Positions 42,906 through 52,343 of a stretch of DNA of 64,000 nucleotides are shown here, in pieces. The stretch's first letter is position 1. Every line of letters begins with the position of its first letter. The DNA is taken from positions 4,650,001-4,714,000 of the forward strand of contig NZ_CP132976.1 of assembly GCF_030864005.1 (NCBI RefSeq), written 5' to 3'. Both the position numbers and the translations under genes were made by a program. The DNA comes from Achromobacter seleniivolatilans (lineage in GTDB: Bacteria > Pseudomonadota > Gammaproteobacteria > Burkholderiales > Burkholderiaceae_B). The notes beneath the pieces were generated by a model, which was not told the DNA's origin, searched no databases, and saw nothing but the letters and a program-made list of their open reading frames with translations.

Positions 42906-43223
42906 TCAGTAGCCGACGGTAAGCCCGGGCAGATCCACGGTGATGCGCGGGCGTTCCAGCGCCAGCGCCAGGTTTTCCGCGAATTCCCGCGCTTCTTTTT
43001 CGTCGGTGGAGAGGGTGTCGTAACCCAGGGCGTCGGCCACCCCCAGCACCTTGTCCAGCAGCAGCACCTTGCCGCTGGGGCGCAACGGTTCGCAGCCCAG
43101 GGTTTCCCAGGCGCCGTCGAACCAGTCGCGCGCCTGGCTTTGGCGCTGCGGAGTCGTTTCCACGGTGGCGGTCAGGTCCAGCGAACGCCGGGTGTCGAAA
43201 ACAATAGTGATGTCGCAGCGCAT
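42906..43223 (-). CDS. Small conserved-looking protein of unknown function
   Basis: 105 residues, soluble, no signal peptide. Begins MRCDITIVFDTRRSLDLTATVE, with an alternating beta pattern, and contains KVLLLDKVLGVADALGYDTL. AAGGAA lies 6 bp before the ATG. Codon use matches the neighbours. I do not recognise a family. It points the same way as the DUF1840 gene 78 bp upstream and may be cotranscribed with it. Confidence 0.65.
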   Translation of the reverse strand: MRCDITIVFDTRRSLDLTATVETTPQRQSQARDWFDGAWETLGCEPLRPSGKVLLLDKVLGVADALGYDTLSTDEKEAREFAENLALALERPRITVDLPGLTVGY

Positions 43224-43301
43224 AGGTAATTCCTTGTAAGGGCGTTAGGCGCAAAGGGTAGGCAAAAAACGCCGGGCAGATTGTCTGCCTGGCGACATTG
43301 G

Positions 43302-43643
43302 CTACCAGCCGCGCGAAGCTTCCCAGGTGACCTCGACGCCCGCATCCTTGGACTGACGCATCATGTCCAGCAGCGGGAACGCGCGTTCCTTCAAGCCGAC
43401 CGCCCGCGCCATCGGCGCTACAGGACCTTTGTCATCATCGTCATCATCGTCGGCGGGATGCAGGGCGTTTTCGATCGCGCGCTCGATGCCGCTTATGGCC
43501 GGTCCCAGCTGTTCCACCGTGAAAACGCCGCGTTCCGGAATTTTGTCTCCGACAGACTTGCCTGCCGCCTGCAAAATGCCCGCTGCGTGGTCGGAAAGCA
43601 TCAGAACCTCGGCCACGACCTTGGAGTGAAAGGTAATCAGCAT
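43302..43643 (-). CDS. DUF1840-type small protein
   Basis: 113 residues. Begins MLITFHSKVVAEVLMLSDHAAGILQAAGK, contains a run of seven aspartates (HPADDDDDDDKGP, about 63-75), and ends in FPLLDMMRQSKDAGVEVTWEASRGW. Pattern and size fit DUF1840, found mainly in betaproteobacteria. Function unknown; the Asp run could bind divalent metal. Confidence 0.75.
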   Translation of the reverse strand: MLITFHSKVVAEVLMLSDHAAGILQAAGKSVGDKIPERGVFTVEQLGPAISGIERAIENALHPADDDDDDDKGPVAPMARAVGLKERAFPLLDMMRQSKDAGVEVTWEASRGW

Positions 43644-44058
43644 ATTGCGGTCTCCTTCGATGAATACGTTACATACACACTACCGCAACGCTCCGGGGAT
43701 GCCAACTGGCGCCGGAGCGCCCGGGGCAGTTGGGGCTAATTGTCTGATTTTATTGCTGATCCCCGCCCCGCTGCTACGGGGACGGGCAGCCCCATCCCAT
43801 ACCGGCGAGAGCAACGCGCCTGCCGATCCGGCCGCCAAATCAACTATCATTCTGAAGATTCCCGTGACAGCAGGATCTGTGGCGGCCAGGAATCCGGCAA
43901 AAGCGCTGTTCAGTTGCTGATCGCGCCCGATCGAGCGCCGCGCCATGCGCGGTTTCAGATTCGCTTCGGTTTGCGGACACGCAACGCGGATTGACCGGCC
44001 CGGCCTGCGCCCGCTGATCACCACTTTCGTCACTCACTCAGAACCTCTCCAGACGCCC
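43644..44058. other. Gap upstream of argS
   Basis: 415 bp between the DUF1840 gene and argS. A few open frames cross it, but none has a ribosome site or recognisable product. It must hold the argS promoter; I see no close match to both -35 and -10 boxes. Confidence 0.5.
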
Positions 44059-45756
44059 ATGCTCCCCGAGCAACAAAAACAGCTTATCTCCCTGATCCAG
44101 GCCGCCGTTGCGCAGAGCCTTCCCGACGCCCAAGCCAATGTGCTTCTGGAGCGTCCCAAGGTTGCCGCGCACGGCGACGTCGCCACCAACGTGGCCATGC
44201 AACTGGCCAAGCCGGCCGGCCGCAACCCGCGCGAACTGGCCCAGGCCATTGTGGACGCGCTGCTGGCGTTGCCCGGCGCGCGCGATCTGGTCGAGAGCGC
44301 TGAAATTGCCGGCCCCGGCTTTATCAATCTGCGTGTGACCTCGGCAGCCCGCCAGGCCGTCATCGCCACCGTGGCCGAACAAGGCGCCGCTTTTGGCCGC
44401 GCCGCCCGCAATGGCGAGAAGATTCTGGTCGAATTCGTGTCGGCCAACCCGACCGGCCCGCTACACGTGGGCCACGCCCGCCAAGCTGCGCTGGGCGACG
44501 CGCTGTGCCGCCTGTATGACGCCAGCGGCTGGGACGTGACCCGCGAGTACTACTACAACGACGCGGGCAACCAGATTGAAAACCTGGCCATCAGCGTGCA
44601 AGCCCGCGCCCGCGGCCTGACGACCGACTCGCCCGATTGGCCGGCTGACGGCTACAAGGGCGACTACATCGCCGATATCGCGCGCGACTTCCTGGACGGC
44701 AAGACCATCCCGGCTTCCGAAGGCGCTGGCGCCAGCGCCCCCGTCACCGCGACCGGCAACGTCGACAGCCTGGACGACATCCGCGTCTTTGCCGTGGCCT
44801 ACCTGCGCCGCGAACAAGACCTGGACTTGCAAGCCTTTGGCCTGGCGTTTGACAACTATTACCTGGAAAGCTCGCTGTATACGTCTGGCCGCGTCGAAGC
44901 GACCGTCAAGGCGCTGGTGGATGGCGGCCACACCTACGAGGAAGGCGGCGCCCTGTGGCTGCGCACGACCGAACTGGGCACGGGCGACGACAAAGACCGC
45001 GTCATGCGCAAAAGCGAAGGCGGCTACACCTATTTTGTGCCGGACGTGGCCTACCACAAGGCCAAATGGGAGCGCGGTTTCCATCGCGCGGTGAACATCC
45101 AGGGCAGCGACCACCACGGCACCGTGGCCCGCGTGCGCGCCGGCCTGCAAGCGCTGGGCGAGGGCATCCCCAAGGACTACCCGTCCTACGTGCTGCACAA
45201 GATGGTCAAGGTGATGCGCGGCGGCGAAGAGGTCAAGATCTCCAAGCGCGCTGGCAGCTACGTGACCATGCGCGACCTGATCGACTGGGTGGGCCGCGAC
45301 GCCGTCCGCTTCTTCCTGATTCAACGGCGCGCCGACACGGAATTCGTGTTTGACGTGGACCTGGCGCTGTCCAAGAGCGACGAGAACCCGGTTTACTACA
45401 TCCAGTACGCCCACGCGCGCATCTGCTCGGTGATCAACAACGCCGCCATGCCTGCCGCCGACGTGGCACAGGCCGATGCCGCGCTGCTGACGGCCCCGTC
45501 GGAATTCGCGCTGATGCAGCGCCTGGCTGAATTCCCCAACGTCGTCGCGCTGGCTGCGCAAGACCTGTCGCCGCACCACATCGCGTTCTGGCTGCGCGAC
45601 TGCGCCGCAGACTTCCATGCCTGGTACGGCAACGAACGCGTGCTGGTCGACGACGTGGCCCTGAAGCTGGCCCGCCTGCGTCTGGCTGCAACCACGCGTC
45701 AGGTGCTGGCCAACGGGCTGGAGCTGATGGGCGTGTCCGCGCCCGAGCGGATGTAA
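44059..45756 (+). CDS. argS: Arginyl-tRNA synthetase
   Basis: 565 residues from ATG 44059, the start that gives the usual ArgS N-terminus ([19 protein letters not shown]). Class I synthetase: N-terminal Add-1 domain (about 1-90), HIGH-type motif HVGH in [18 protein letters not shown] (about 137), and KISKR (about 395), a KMSKR variant. The anticodon-binding DALR domain is C-terminal (about 440-565), ending [12 protein letters not shown]. Secure. Confidence 0.97.
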   Translation: MLPEQQKQLISLIQAAVAQSLPDAQANVLLERPKVAAHGDVATNVAMQLAKPAGRNPRELAQAIVDALLALPGARDLVESAEIAGPGFINLRVTSAARQAVIATVAEQGAAFGRAARNGEKILVEFVSANPTGPLHVGHARQAALGDALCRLYDASGWDVTREYYYNDAGNQIENLAISVQARARGLTTDSPDWPADGYKGDYIADIARDFLDGKTIPASEGAGASAPVTATGNVDSLDDIRVFAVAYLRREQDLDLQAFGLAFDNYYLESSLYTSGRVEATVKALVDGGHTYEEGGALWLRTTELGTGDDKDRVMRKSEGGYTYFVPDVAYHKAKWERGFHRAVNIQGSDHHGTVARVRAGLQALGEGIPKDYPSYVLHKMVKVMRGGEEVKISKRAGSYVTMRDLIDWVGRDAVRFFLIQRRADTEFVFDVDLALSKSDENPVYYIQYAHARICSVINNAAMPAADVAQADAALLTAPSEFALMQRLAEFPNVVALAAQDLSPHHIAFWLRDCAADFHAWYGNERVLVDDVALKLARLRLAATTRQVLANGLELMGVSAPERM

Positions 45757-45765
45757 CATCGGTTC

Positions 45766-46515
45766 ATGGCAACCAAGCGTAAACCTACCCGCCGTTCCTC
45801 TGGCGAAAGCGGCAGCACCCTGTACGGGGCGCTGGCCGGCCTGCTTATTGGTCTGATCGTGGCCGCTGCCGTGGCGTTTTATGTCACCAAGGCGCCCGTG
45901 CCCTTCGTGGACCGCGCCAGCCGCGGCAACGACTCGGGCAAGCTGCCTGATCCGCGCCAGGCGCCAGACCCCAACGCGGGCCTGTACGGCCGCGACGGGG
46001 CGGCAGGCGCGCCGCCCACCGGCCCGACGGCCACGGCGCCCGCGCCGTTGCCGGGCACGGGTACGGGCACAGCCAGCGCCAAGCCGGACGAAACGCCCGC
46101 CAAACTGGATGACCTGGGCGCGCTGATTGCCACCTTGCCCACATCCAAAGCGCCGGCAGCCGCGCCCGCGCCTGCGCAGGTTGCCATCGCGCCCAGCCAG
46201 GCGCCAACGCCCATCTCCAAAGCTGCTCCCGCTGCGACCCCTGCTCCGTCCCCTAAAGCTGCAACCGCCACTGCGTCGGCAGCTACAGGTACGTACTACC
46301 TGCAAGCCGGGGCCTTCCGCGGTGAAAATGATGCCGAATCGTTGAAAGCACGCATCATTCTGCTGGGGCTGCCGGTTGCCGTGCACAAAGCCGAAGTGAA
46401 TGGAAAACCCATCAATCGGGTCAGGGTCGGCCCGTTCGCGCGGCTGGATGACATGAACCGCGCCCGCGGCCGCTTGGGCGAAAACAAGATTGAAACCGCC
46501 GTCGTACGCCAATAA
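45766..46515 (+). CDS. SPOR-domain cell-division protein (FtsN-like)
   Basis: 249 residues. A short cytosolic Lys/Arg-rich start, one membrane helix (about 23-44: LYGALAGLLIGLIVAAAVAFY), a long Pro/Ala-rich periplasmic linker, and a C-terminal SPOR domain (about 170-249: TYYLQAGAFRGENDAESLKAR...). SPOR domains bind denuded septal peptidoglycan. Architecture matches the FtsN-like proteins found after argS in betaproteobacteria. 10 bp after argS and 80 bp before dsbA. Confidence 0.88.
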   Translation: MATKRKPTRRSSGESGSTLYGALAGLLIGLIVAAAVAFYVTKAPVPFVDRASRGNDSGKLPDPRQAPDPNAGLYGRDGAAGAPPTGPTATAPAPLPGTGTGTASAKPDETPAKLDDLGALIATLPTSKAPAAAPAPAQVAIAPSQAPTPISKAAPAATPAPSPKAATATASAATGTYYLQAGAFRGENDAESLKARIILLGLPVAVHKAEVNGKPINRVRVGPFARLDDMNRARGRLGENKIETAVVRQ

Positions 46516-46595
46516 GACGCGCTGGCGGCGTATGACTTTTGAACTTATCCGGCCCCGAGCCTGTCTGTAACTTTTTACTCAGGAACCTCTCATCC

Positions 46596-47228
46596 ATGCT
46601 GTCCCCCAAGATTATCCGCATCATGGCCGCGGCCGCACTGACCGCCACGGCGTTCTTCACCCCCGTGAGCCACGCTCAAGGCGCGCCCGCCTACGTGTCC
46701 ATCAACCCGCCGCTGCCGTCGGATACCCCGGGCAAAGTGGAAGTGCTGGAATTCTTTGCCTACACCTGCCCGCATTGCGCCGCCATGGAACCCATGGTTG
46801 AAGACTGGGTCAAGACCGCCCCGTCCGACGTTGTGTTGAAGCAAGTGCCGATCGCCTTCAACGCCGGCATGAAGCCGTTGCAGCAGGTGTACTACACGTT
46901 CCTGGCGCTGGAGCGCCCGGACCTGCACGCCAAGTTCTTCACCGCCATCCACGGCGAGCACAAGCGCCTGTTCGACAAGAAGGCCATGGGTGAGTGGGCC
47001 GCGTCGCAAGGCGTGGACCGCGCCAAGTTCGACTCGATCTTCGATTCGTTCAGCGTGCAAACCCAAGTGCAGCGCGCCACTCAACTGGCCGAGGCCTACC
47101 GCATCGACGGCACGCCGTCGTTTGCCGTTGGCGGCAAGTTCATGACCTCCCCGGTCATGGCGGGCAACAGCTACGAAGGCGCACTGAAAGAAGTGAATCA
47201 ATTGATTCCGATGGCACGCAACAAGTAA
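46596..47228 (+). CDS. dsbA: Thiol:disulfide interchange protein DsbA
   Basis: 210 residues from ATG 46596. Signal peptide about 1-28 ([18 protein letters not shown]). Thioredoxin fold with a helical insertion; active site CPHC at 58-61 ([14 protein letters not shown]) and the cis-proline loop GTPSFAVGG near 178. Introduces disulfides into exported proteins. The longer upstream frame from TTG is not supported. Followed by a strong terminator. Confidence 0.94.
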   Translation: MLSPKIIRIMAAAALTATAFFTPVSHAQGAPAYVSINPPLPSDTPGKVEVLEFFAYTCPHCAAMEPMVEDWVKTAPSDVVLKQVPIAFNAGMKPLQQVYYTFLALERPDLHAKFFTAIHGEHKRLFDKKAMGEWAASQGVDRAKFDSIFDSFSVQTQVQRATQLAEAYRIDGTPSFAVGGKFMTSPVMAGNSYEGALKEVNQLIPMARNK

Positions 47229-47248
47229 TCCGCGCCGGCCATCGCCGC

Positions 47249-47280
47249 ACAACGCCCCGAGCCATTGGCCGGGGCGTTGT
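47249..47280 (+). terminator. Terminator after dsbA
   Basis: Perfect 11-bp stem ACAACGCCCCG (47249-47259) / CGGGGCGTTGT (47270-47280), then GCTTTA. The T-run is short, so it may be partly leaky. Confidence 0.75.
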
Positions 47281-47382
47281 GCTTTATGGGTGCTGAAATT
47301 TAGGGCCGTTTTAAGGGTGCCCACGCTACACTTTCCCCACAAGAATTCGCCGCATCGACGGCATCAAACGGGTGGAAGACAA

Positions 47383-48612
47383 ATGAAACAGCAATTCCTG
47401 CGCAGCCGCGCGGCGTTGAGCGTCGGCCTGGGTCTGGGCCTATGCCTCGCGTTCAGCGCCATCACTTCCCACGCCAACTCGGCGGACGGCGTCAAGATCG
47501 GCGTGCTGACGGACATGGCGGGCGTCACTGCCGACGCCACGGGCAAAGGATCGGTGGAAGCCGCCAAGCTTGCTATCGAAGAAATGGGCGGCACCCTGCT
47601 GGGCAAGCCGATCTCGCTCGTGTCAGGCGACCACCAGCATCGTCCCGACATCGGCAGCAGCATGGTCCGCAAGTGGTATGACACTGACGGCGTGGACGTC
47701 GTGGTGGACGTGCCGAATTCGTCGGTCGCGCTCGCCGTGCAAGGCATTGCACGGGAAAAGAAGAAGCTGGTGCTGTTCTCCAGCCCCGGCACGACTGCGC
47801 TGTCGCAGGCGCAATGCTCACCTTATGGCGTGCAGTGGACCTACACCACGTATGCGTTGTCGCGCGGCACGGCCACCGCCGTCGTCAATGAGGGCAACAA
47901 ACGCTGGTTCATTCTGGCGTCCGATTACGCCTTCGGCAAACAACTGGCGGCAGACACCGAAACGGTTGTGCGCGCGAACGGCGGTGAAGTGGTCGGCACC
48001 GTGTTTCACCCGCTGAACGCATCGGACTTTGCCTCATTCTTATTGCAGGCGCAGGGGTCCAAAGCGCAGATCATCGCCATTGCGAATGCAGGCGGCGACA
48101 CTATCTCGGCCATCAAGCAGGCAGCGGAATTCGGCATAGGCGGCTCGCAGCAGTTGGCGGCCATGCTGTTGCTGATCACCGACGTGCACAGCCTTGGGCT
48201 GCAAGCTGCTCAGAAAACCTATCTGACCGTGCCATCGTATTGGGACATGAACGACGGCACGCGCGCCTTCACCAAGAAGTTCGAAGCCCGCGTCGGACGT
48301 CCGCCCACCTTCCTGCAAGCCGGCGTCTACAGTTCTGTGCGCCACTATCTGCAAGCGGTGAAGGCTGCGGGCACGGTGGATGCCGACGCTGTCATGGCCA
48401 AGATGAAGTCGCTGCCTATCGATGATCCCTTCAGCCTGAATGCGCATATCCGCGCGGATGGTCTGGTCGTGCGCGACATGATGCTGGCGCAGGTCAAGAC
48501 GCCGGAACAATCCAAGGCGCCTTGGGACTACTACAACATCGTGCGCACCATTCCTGGCGACACGCTGGTCTGGCCGCTGTCGGAAAGCCAATGCCCGCTG
48601 GTCAAGCAATGA
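47383..48612 (+). CDS. Branched-chain amino-acid-type ABC receptor (Peripla_BP_6), orphan
   Basis: 409 residues from ATG 47383. Signal peptide about 1-27 (LGLGLCLAFSAITSHA). The mature part begins ADGVKIGVLTDMAGVTADATGKGSVEAAK, typical of the LivJ-type type-I receptor fold. No permease or ATPase genes are adjacent. It overlaps the start of an alpha/beta hydrolase gene by ATGA, so the two are translationally coupled. Probably binds an aromatic acid, ester or amide that the hydrolase later handles; this is inferred from coupling only. Confidence 0.9.
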   Translation: MKQQFLRSRAALSVGLGLGLCLAFSAITSHANSADGVKIGVLTDMAGVTADATGKGSVEAAKLAIEEMGGTLLGKPISLVSGDHQHRPDIGSSMVRKWYDTDGVDVVVDVPNSSVALAVQGIAREKKKLVLFSSPGTTALSQAQCSPYGVQWTYTTYALSRGTATAVVNEGNKRWFILASDYAFGKQLAADTETVVRANGGEVVGTVFHPLNASDFASFLLQAQGSKAQIIAIANAGGDTISAIKQAAEFGIGGSQQLAAMLLLITDVHSLGLQAAQKTYLTVPSYWDMNDGTRAFTKKFEARVGRPPTFLQAGVYSSVRHYLQAVKAAGTVDADAVMAKMKSLPIDDPFSLNAHIRADGLVVRDMMLAQVKTPEQSKAPWDYYNIVRTIPGDTLVWPLSESQCPLVKQ

Positions 48613-49556
48613 GCAATGCATTGACGCTGGCCGACTTTGGCAGCTTCTATGCAGGGGGCAGGCCAGTTCGTATAGACGGCCTGCCCAAGCGCGAGATCGC
48701 CTTCACGCAAAGCGCGTCGCTGTCTTATGACCCCAATGGCCTGTATCACTTCGAGCAGGCCTATGTGCAGTACTTCATACCGGCCCGGCTGGCGCATCCG
48801 CTGCCCATCGTGTTGCTGCATGGCGGCGGCATGACGGGCACGATGTGGGAGCAGACGCCCGATGGGCGGCCGGGCTGGGTGCAGCACTTTTTGCGCCAGG
48901 GCCATGCGGTGTATGTCGTGGACAACGTGGAGCGCGGCCGCGCCGGCTGGGCGCCATTCGAGCAGGTTTGGCCCGAGCCGCCCATCATCCGCAACGCCGA
49001 AGAAAGCTGGTCGTTGTTCAGGTTTGGCGCCGCCGCGGATTTCGAGGCGCGTCGCGCGTTCGCGGGGCAACGTTTTCCGGTCGCAGCATTCGACACCTTC
49101 ATCCGGCTGGCCGTGCCGCGCTGGCTGGGCAACAACGATGCCGCCTTGCAAGGCTTCTGCGCCGTGCTGGACCGGGTTGGACCGTGCCTGGTGATTGCCC
49201 ACAGCCACGGCGGCGAAGTGGCCTACCGGGCGCTGCATGCCCGGCCCGATCTGGTGCGCGGGGTAATCGGTATCGAACCGTCGGGTTTTTCCAGTCAGGT
49301 CGAGGCCGCCTGCGTGGCAGACAAGCCGTTCCTGTTTGTCTATGGCGATTATCTGGACGCCACGCCGCTCTGGACAAAGCTGTGCGCAAACGGCGCGGAC
49401 TATGCCCGGGATCTTGCGCGGCAGGGCGGCCGCGTGGACACATGGCGTCTGGCCGACATGGGTATTGCGGGCAATTCACATATGCCGATGATGGACGACA
49501 ACAGCGATGATATCGCTGCGCGCATCGGGGCCTGGATACGCAGCGCGGCGCGCTGA
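48609..49556 (+). CDS. Alpha/beta-hydrolase esterase coupled to an orphan receptor
   Basis: 315 residues, starting at the ATGA overlap with the receptor gene. Oxyanion motif LLHGGGMTGTMWE (about 60), nucleophile elbow AHSHGGE (about 197, a variant GxSxG with Ala first), and probable acid and base in the C-terminal FVYGDYLD and GNSHMPMMDDNS region (His about 294). No signal peptide is visible, so it is probably cytosolic. Substrate unknown. Confidence 0.85.
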   Translation: MSNALTLADFGSFYAGGRPVRIDGLPKREIAFTQSASLSYDPNGLYHFEQAYVQYFIPARLAHPLPIVLLHGGGMTGTMWEQTPDGRPGWVQHFLRQGHAVYVVDNVERGRAGWAPFEQVWPEPPIIRNAEESWSLFRFGAAADFEARRAFAGQRFPVAAFDTFIRLAVPRWLGNNDAALQGFCAVLDRVGPCLVIAHSHGGEVAYRALHARPDLVRGVIGIEPSGFSSQVEAACVADKPFLFVYGDYLDATPLWTKLCANGADYARDLARQGGRVDTWRLADMGIAGNSHMPMMDDNSDDIAARIGAWIRSAAR

Positions 49557-49581
49557 AGGCGCCGCGCGCGTTAAGGCCGTA

Positions 49582-50775
49582 TCAGCCTTGGACCGCCGAC
49601 GCCTTATCCAGCGCCTGGGTCAGATCGGCAATGATGTCGTCGGGTGATTCCAAGCCGATGTGCAGGCGGACCAGCGCGTTCTCGCCTTCGCCCCAATAGG
49701 CATGCTTGGACAAGTCCTTGGGCGACACCAGCTGCACCAGGCTTTCGTAGCCGCCCCACGAGAAGCCGATGCCAAACAGCACCAGCGCGTCGACAAATTC
49801 ACGCGCTGCGGCGGGCGACAGACGCAGTTCAACGGACAACATGCCATTGGACCCCGTGCAATCACGTTGCCACAGCGCATGGCCGGGATCTTCCGGCCAT
49901 GCCGGATGGAACAGCCGCACCGTTTCAGGACGGCTCTTCAAAAACTCACACACTTGCAAAGCATGGCGCGAATGTTGGGCCATGCGGATCGGCATGGTCC
50001 GCACGCCGCGCAAGGCCAGCCACGCGTCATCGGCGCTGATGGAGTACCCCATTGCATACTGCGTGCGGTTCAGCTTGCGGGCGATGGCTTCATCATTGGT
50101 GACAACCGCGCCCAGCATCAGATCGGAATGGCCGCCCACATATTTGGTGCCAGCAATGATCGACACTTGCGCGCCCAGCGTCAGCGGACGATAGATATAA
50201 CCCGAGCCCCAGGTGTTGTCCGTAGCCAGCACCAGATTGTGGCTTTGCGCGAATGCCGCCATGGCGCCCATGTCCAGCATCTCGAACAGCAGCGATCCGG
50301 GCGACTCGACATACAGCAGCTTGGTGTTCGGGCGCACCAGCGGTTCAAGATCTTCGTCAGCCGAGAAGTAGGTGATGTCGATGTTCAGACGGCTGAGCAC
50401 CGCATCGTCCAGCTCGCGCATCGGACCATACACGCAGTCTGAAATCAGGGCGTGGTCGCCTGCCGAGCAGAGGGCCAGCATGACCATGGTCATTGCCGAC
50501 AGGCCCGAGGATGCCAGGTAGCAATGCGTGCCACCTTCCAGCTGCGTGAAGACTTCTTCCAGCGCGGCATGCGTGTCCATGCCCATGCGGCCGTAGGTGG
50601 TGGCGCGCCCGCCAGCCGCTTTGCTGCGTTGCGCCTGTTCCAGCGCGGCGAGGTTCTCGAAGCGCACGGTGCTGGCGCGCATCGGAGGCAGCGGCACGGG
50701 CGCGGTGCCGGTTTCGGGATTGAACGGGGCGGTGCCCGCGTGCTGCAAAACCGTATCGATGTGTTTGGTGGTCAT
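49582..50775 (-). CDS. metC: Cystathionine beta-lyase (Cys/Met-metabolism PLP enzyme)
   Basis: 397-residue PLP enzyme of the Cys/Met metabolism family; splits cystathionine to homocysteine, pyruvate and ammonia. Family markers: YGRMGMDTHAALEEVFTQLEG (start), ATDNTWGSGYIYRPLTLGAQ, and the Schiff-base lysine in SIIAGTKYVGGHSDLMLG. The closing SWGGYESL region is diagnostic of the MetC group over gamma-synthases. Convergent with the esterase gene. Confidence 0.9.
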   Translation of the reverse strand: MTTKHIDTVLQHAGTAPFNPETGTAPVPLPPMRASTVRFENLAALEQAQRSKAAGGRATTYGRMGMDTHAALEEVFTQLEGGTHCYLASSGLSAMTMVMLALCSAGDHALISDCVYGPMRELDDAVLSRLNIDITYFSADEDLEPLVRPNTKLLYVESPGSLLFEMLDMGAMAAFAQSHNLVLATDNTWGSGYIYRPLTLGAQVSIIAGTKYVGGHSDLMLGAVVTNDEAIARKLNRTQYAMGYSISADDAWLALRGVRTMPIRMAQHSRHALQVCEFLKSRPETVRLFHPAWPEDPGHALWQRDCTGSNGMLSVELRLSPAAAREFVDALVLFGIGFSWGGYESLVQLVSPKDLSKHAYWGEGENALVRLHIGLESPDDIIADLTQALDKASAVQG

Positions 50776-50858
50776 CTTCAGTGGTACTGCTTAAGTATGA
50801 ACAAGGCCGTGGCCAGGGCGGACAGGGTGAACCATATCAGGCGCGGGGCAAGCTGTCC

Positions 50859-51593
50859 TCAGTCACCGACCCAGGTCACGGTTTCAGTCAGCTCGGCGCG
50901 GCGCGTGCGGTAGCTGTTGGCCGGGTGTTCGGCATCCGCATATCCAAACGAAATGCCGCAGACAATTCGGCGGTCTGCCGGAATGCCCAGCACTTGGCGC
51001 AGCACTTCCGGGTACATGGCCAGCGAAGCCTGCGCGACGGTGGCCACGCCGTTGGCCTGGGCCGCCAGCAGGAAGTTGGCGACATATCCGCCGCAGTCCA
51101 TGGCGCCGTATTCGCCCAGCGCTTCGTCCGTCGTAATGATGGCCACATGCGGCGCGTCGAACAGCTGGAAATTGCGCATTTCCTGGCGGCGATAGGCTTC
51201 GCGATCGCCGCGCGCCACGCCCACCGCGCCGTACAGCTGGAAACCTGATTCGCGTCGACGCGCCAGGTATTCATTGCGGTATTCGCGCGGAAAGGGGAAA
51301 TCGGGCGTGAAGCCGGTTTGATCCGCTCGGGTTTGCAGCGCAGTGCGCAGCCGCTCTGTGCCCGCGCCTTCGGTAATCGCCACCTGCCAGGGTTGGCAGT
51401 TGCACCATGACGCTGTGCGCGCCGCCAGAGTCAAAATGCGTTCGATCGTGTCGCGTGGCACGGGTTCAGGCAGGAAGGCCCGGCAGCTATGCCGAGCCAG
51501 CAGCCAGGACTCCAATGCGCTGTCGGACTTGCTGTCGTTCAATTGCGGCGCACCTTGATCAAGCGGAAGGTCGTGAGCGGCATCTTGGGCCAT
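50859..51593 (-). CDS. Nitroreductase-family FMN oxidoreductase
   Basis: 244 residues. FMN-binding nitroreductase fold with ARHSCRAFLPEPVPRDTIERIL (start of the domain, about 33-54), TASWCNCQPWQV, and a C-terminal GIPADRRIVCGISFGYADAEHPAN typical of the family. Reduces nitro- or quinone compounds with NAD(P)H. The first about 30 residues are variable and a start further in is possible. Convergent to none; 83 bp downstream of metC's start. Confidence 0.88.
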   Translation of the reverse strand: MAQDAAHDLPLDQGAPQLNDSKSDSALESWLLARHSCRAFLPEPVPRDTIERILTLAARTASWCNCQPWQVAITEGAGTERLRTALQTRADQTGFTPDFPFPREYRNEYLARRRESGFQLYGAVGVARGDREAYRRQEMRNFQLFDAPHVAIITTDEALGEYGAMDCGGYVANFLLAAQANGVATVAQASLAMYPEVLRQVLGIPADRRIVCGISFGYADAEHPANSYRTRRAELTETVTWVGD

Positions 51594-51711
51594 GGTTTAT
51601 GTGTCTCCAGAGGTGGGCGCAGGACGCCCGCAGCGCTCGTCGGCCGAGCGGACTTTGCCCTTATGATGCCATTTCCGGCTGCCTGTCGCGGCCCCGTCCA
51701 GACCAAACTCC

Positions 51712-52338
51712 ATGCTGCCCTTTGACACCCTGATCGCATTCTTCGGCATTGCCGTGCTGCTGGCCTTGACTCCCGGGCCGGACAATCTGTTCGTGCTGAT
51801 GCAATCGGCAATCTGGGGACGCAAGGCAGGAATGCTGGTGGTGCTTGGACTGTGCACGGGTTTGCTGGGCCACACCGCTGCCGTGGCGCTAGGGCTTGCC
51901 GCCGTGTTCGCGGCGTCGCCACATGCCTTTACCGTGCTCAAACTGGCAGGGGCCGCGTATCTGGCTTACCTGGCATGGCAGATCTTGCGTGCCCCGGTCG
52001 AGTCCGAAACCGGCAAGCGCCCCGAGCCGCTCAAAGCCAGCGCGCTGTACCGCCGCGGCATCGTGATGAATCTGACCAACCCGAAAGTGCTGTTGTTCTT
52101 CTTCGCCTTTCTGCCGCAGTTCACGTCGCCCGCGCTAGGTTCGGTCGGCATCCAGACCATGCAGCTGGGCGCGGTATTCATGGTGTCGACCTTGCTGGTG
52201 TTCGGCGCCATCGCGTTCTTCTCAGGCGCCTTTGGTGAACTGCTCCAGCGCTCGGTGACGGCCAAGCGCTGGTTGAACCGCATCGCCGCGCTGGTGTTTG
52301 TGGGACTGGCGGTGAAGCTGGCGACGGCGACGCGGTAG
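51712..52338 (+). CDS. LysE-family translocator
   Basis: 208 residues with about six helices. Starts MLPFDTLIAFFGIAVLLALTPGPDNLFVLMQSAIWG, with the LysE TPGPD loop, and has RRGIVMNLTNPKVLLFFFAFLPQF, the second family signature. Exports amino acids or derivatives; a different paralogue from the one at 25213. Convergent with the MBL-fold gene, 5 bp apart. Confidence 0.9.
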   Translation: MLPFDTLIAFFGIAVLLALTPGPDNLFVLMQSAIWGRKAGMLVVLGLCTGLLGHTAAVALGLAAVFAASPHAFTVLKLAGAAYLAYLAWQILRAPVESETGKRPEPLKASALYRRGIVMNLTNPKVLLFFFAFLPQFTSPALGSVGIQTMQLGAVFMVSTLLVFGAIAFFSGAFGELLQRSVTAKRWLNRIAALVFVGLAVKLATATR

Positions 52339-52343
52339 GAGCA

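Noticed and set aside
43680..44033. A 117-codon minus-strand frame upstream of argS
   Set aside because: No ribosome site, no recognisable fold, and codon use not better than the other frames there.
44461..46512. A 683-codon open frame antisense to argS and the SPOR gene
   Set aside because: Low-complexity His/Arg/Gly-rich product spanning two unrelated genes on the other strand; argS is certain.
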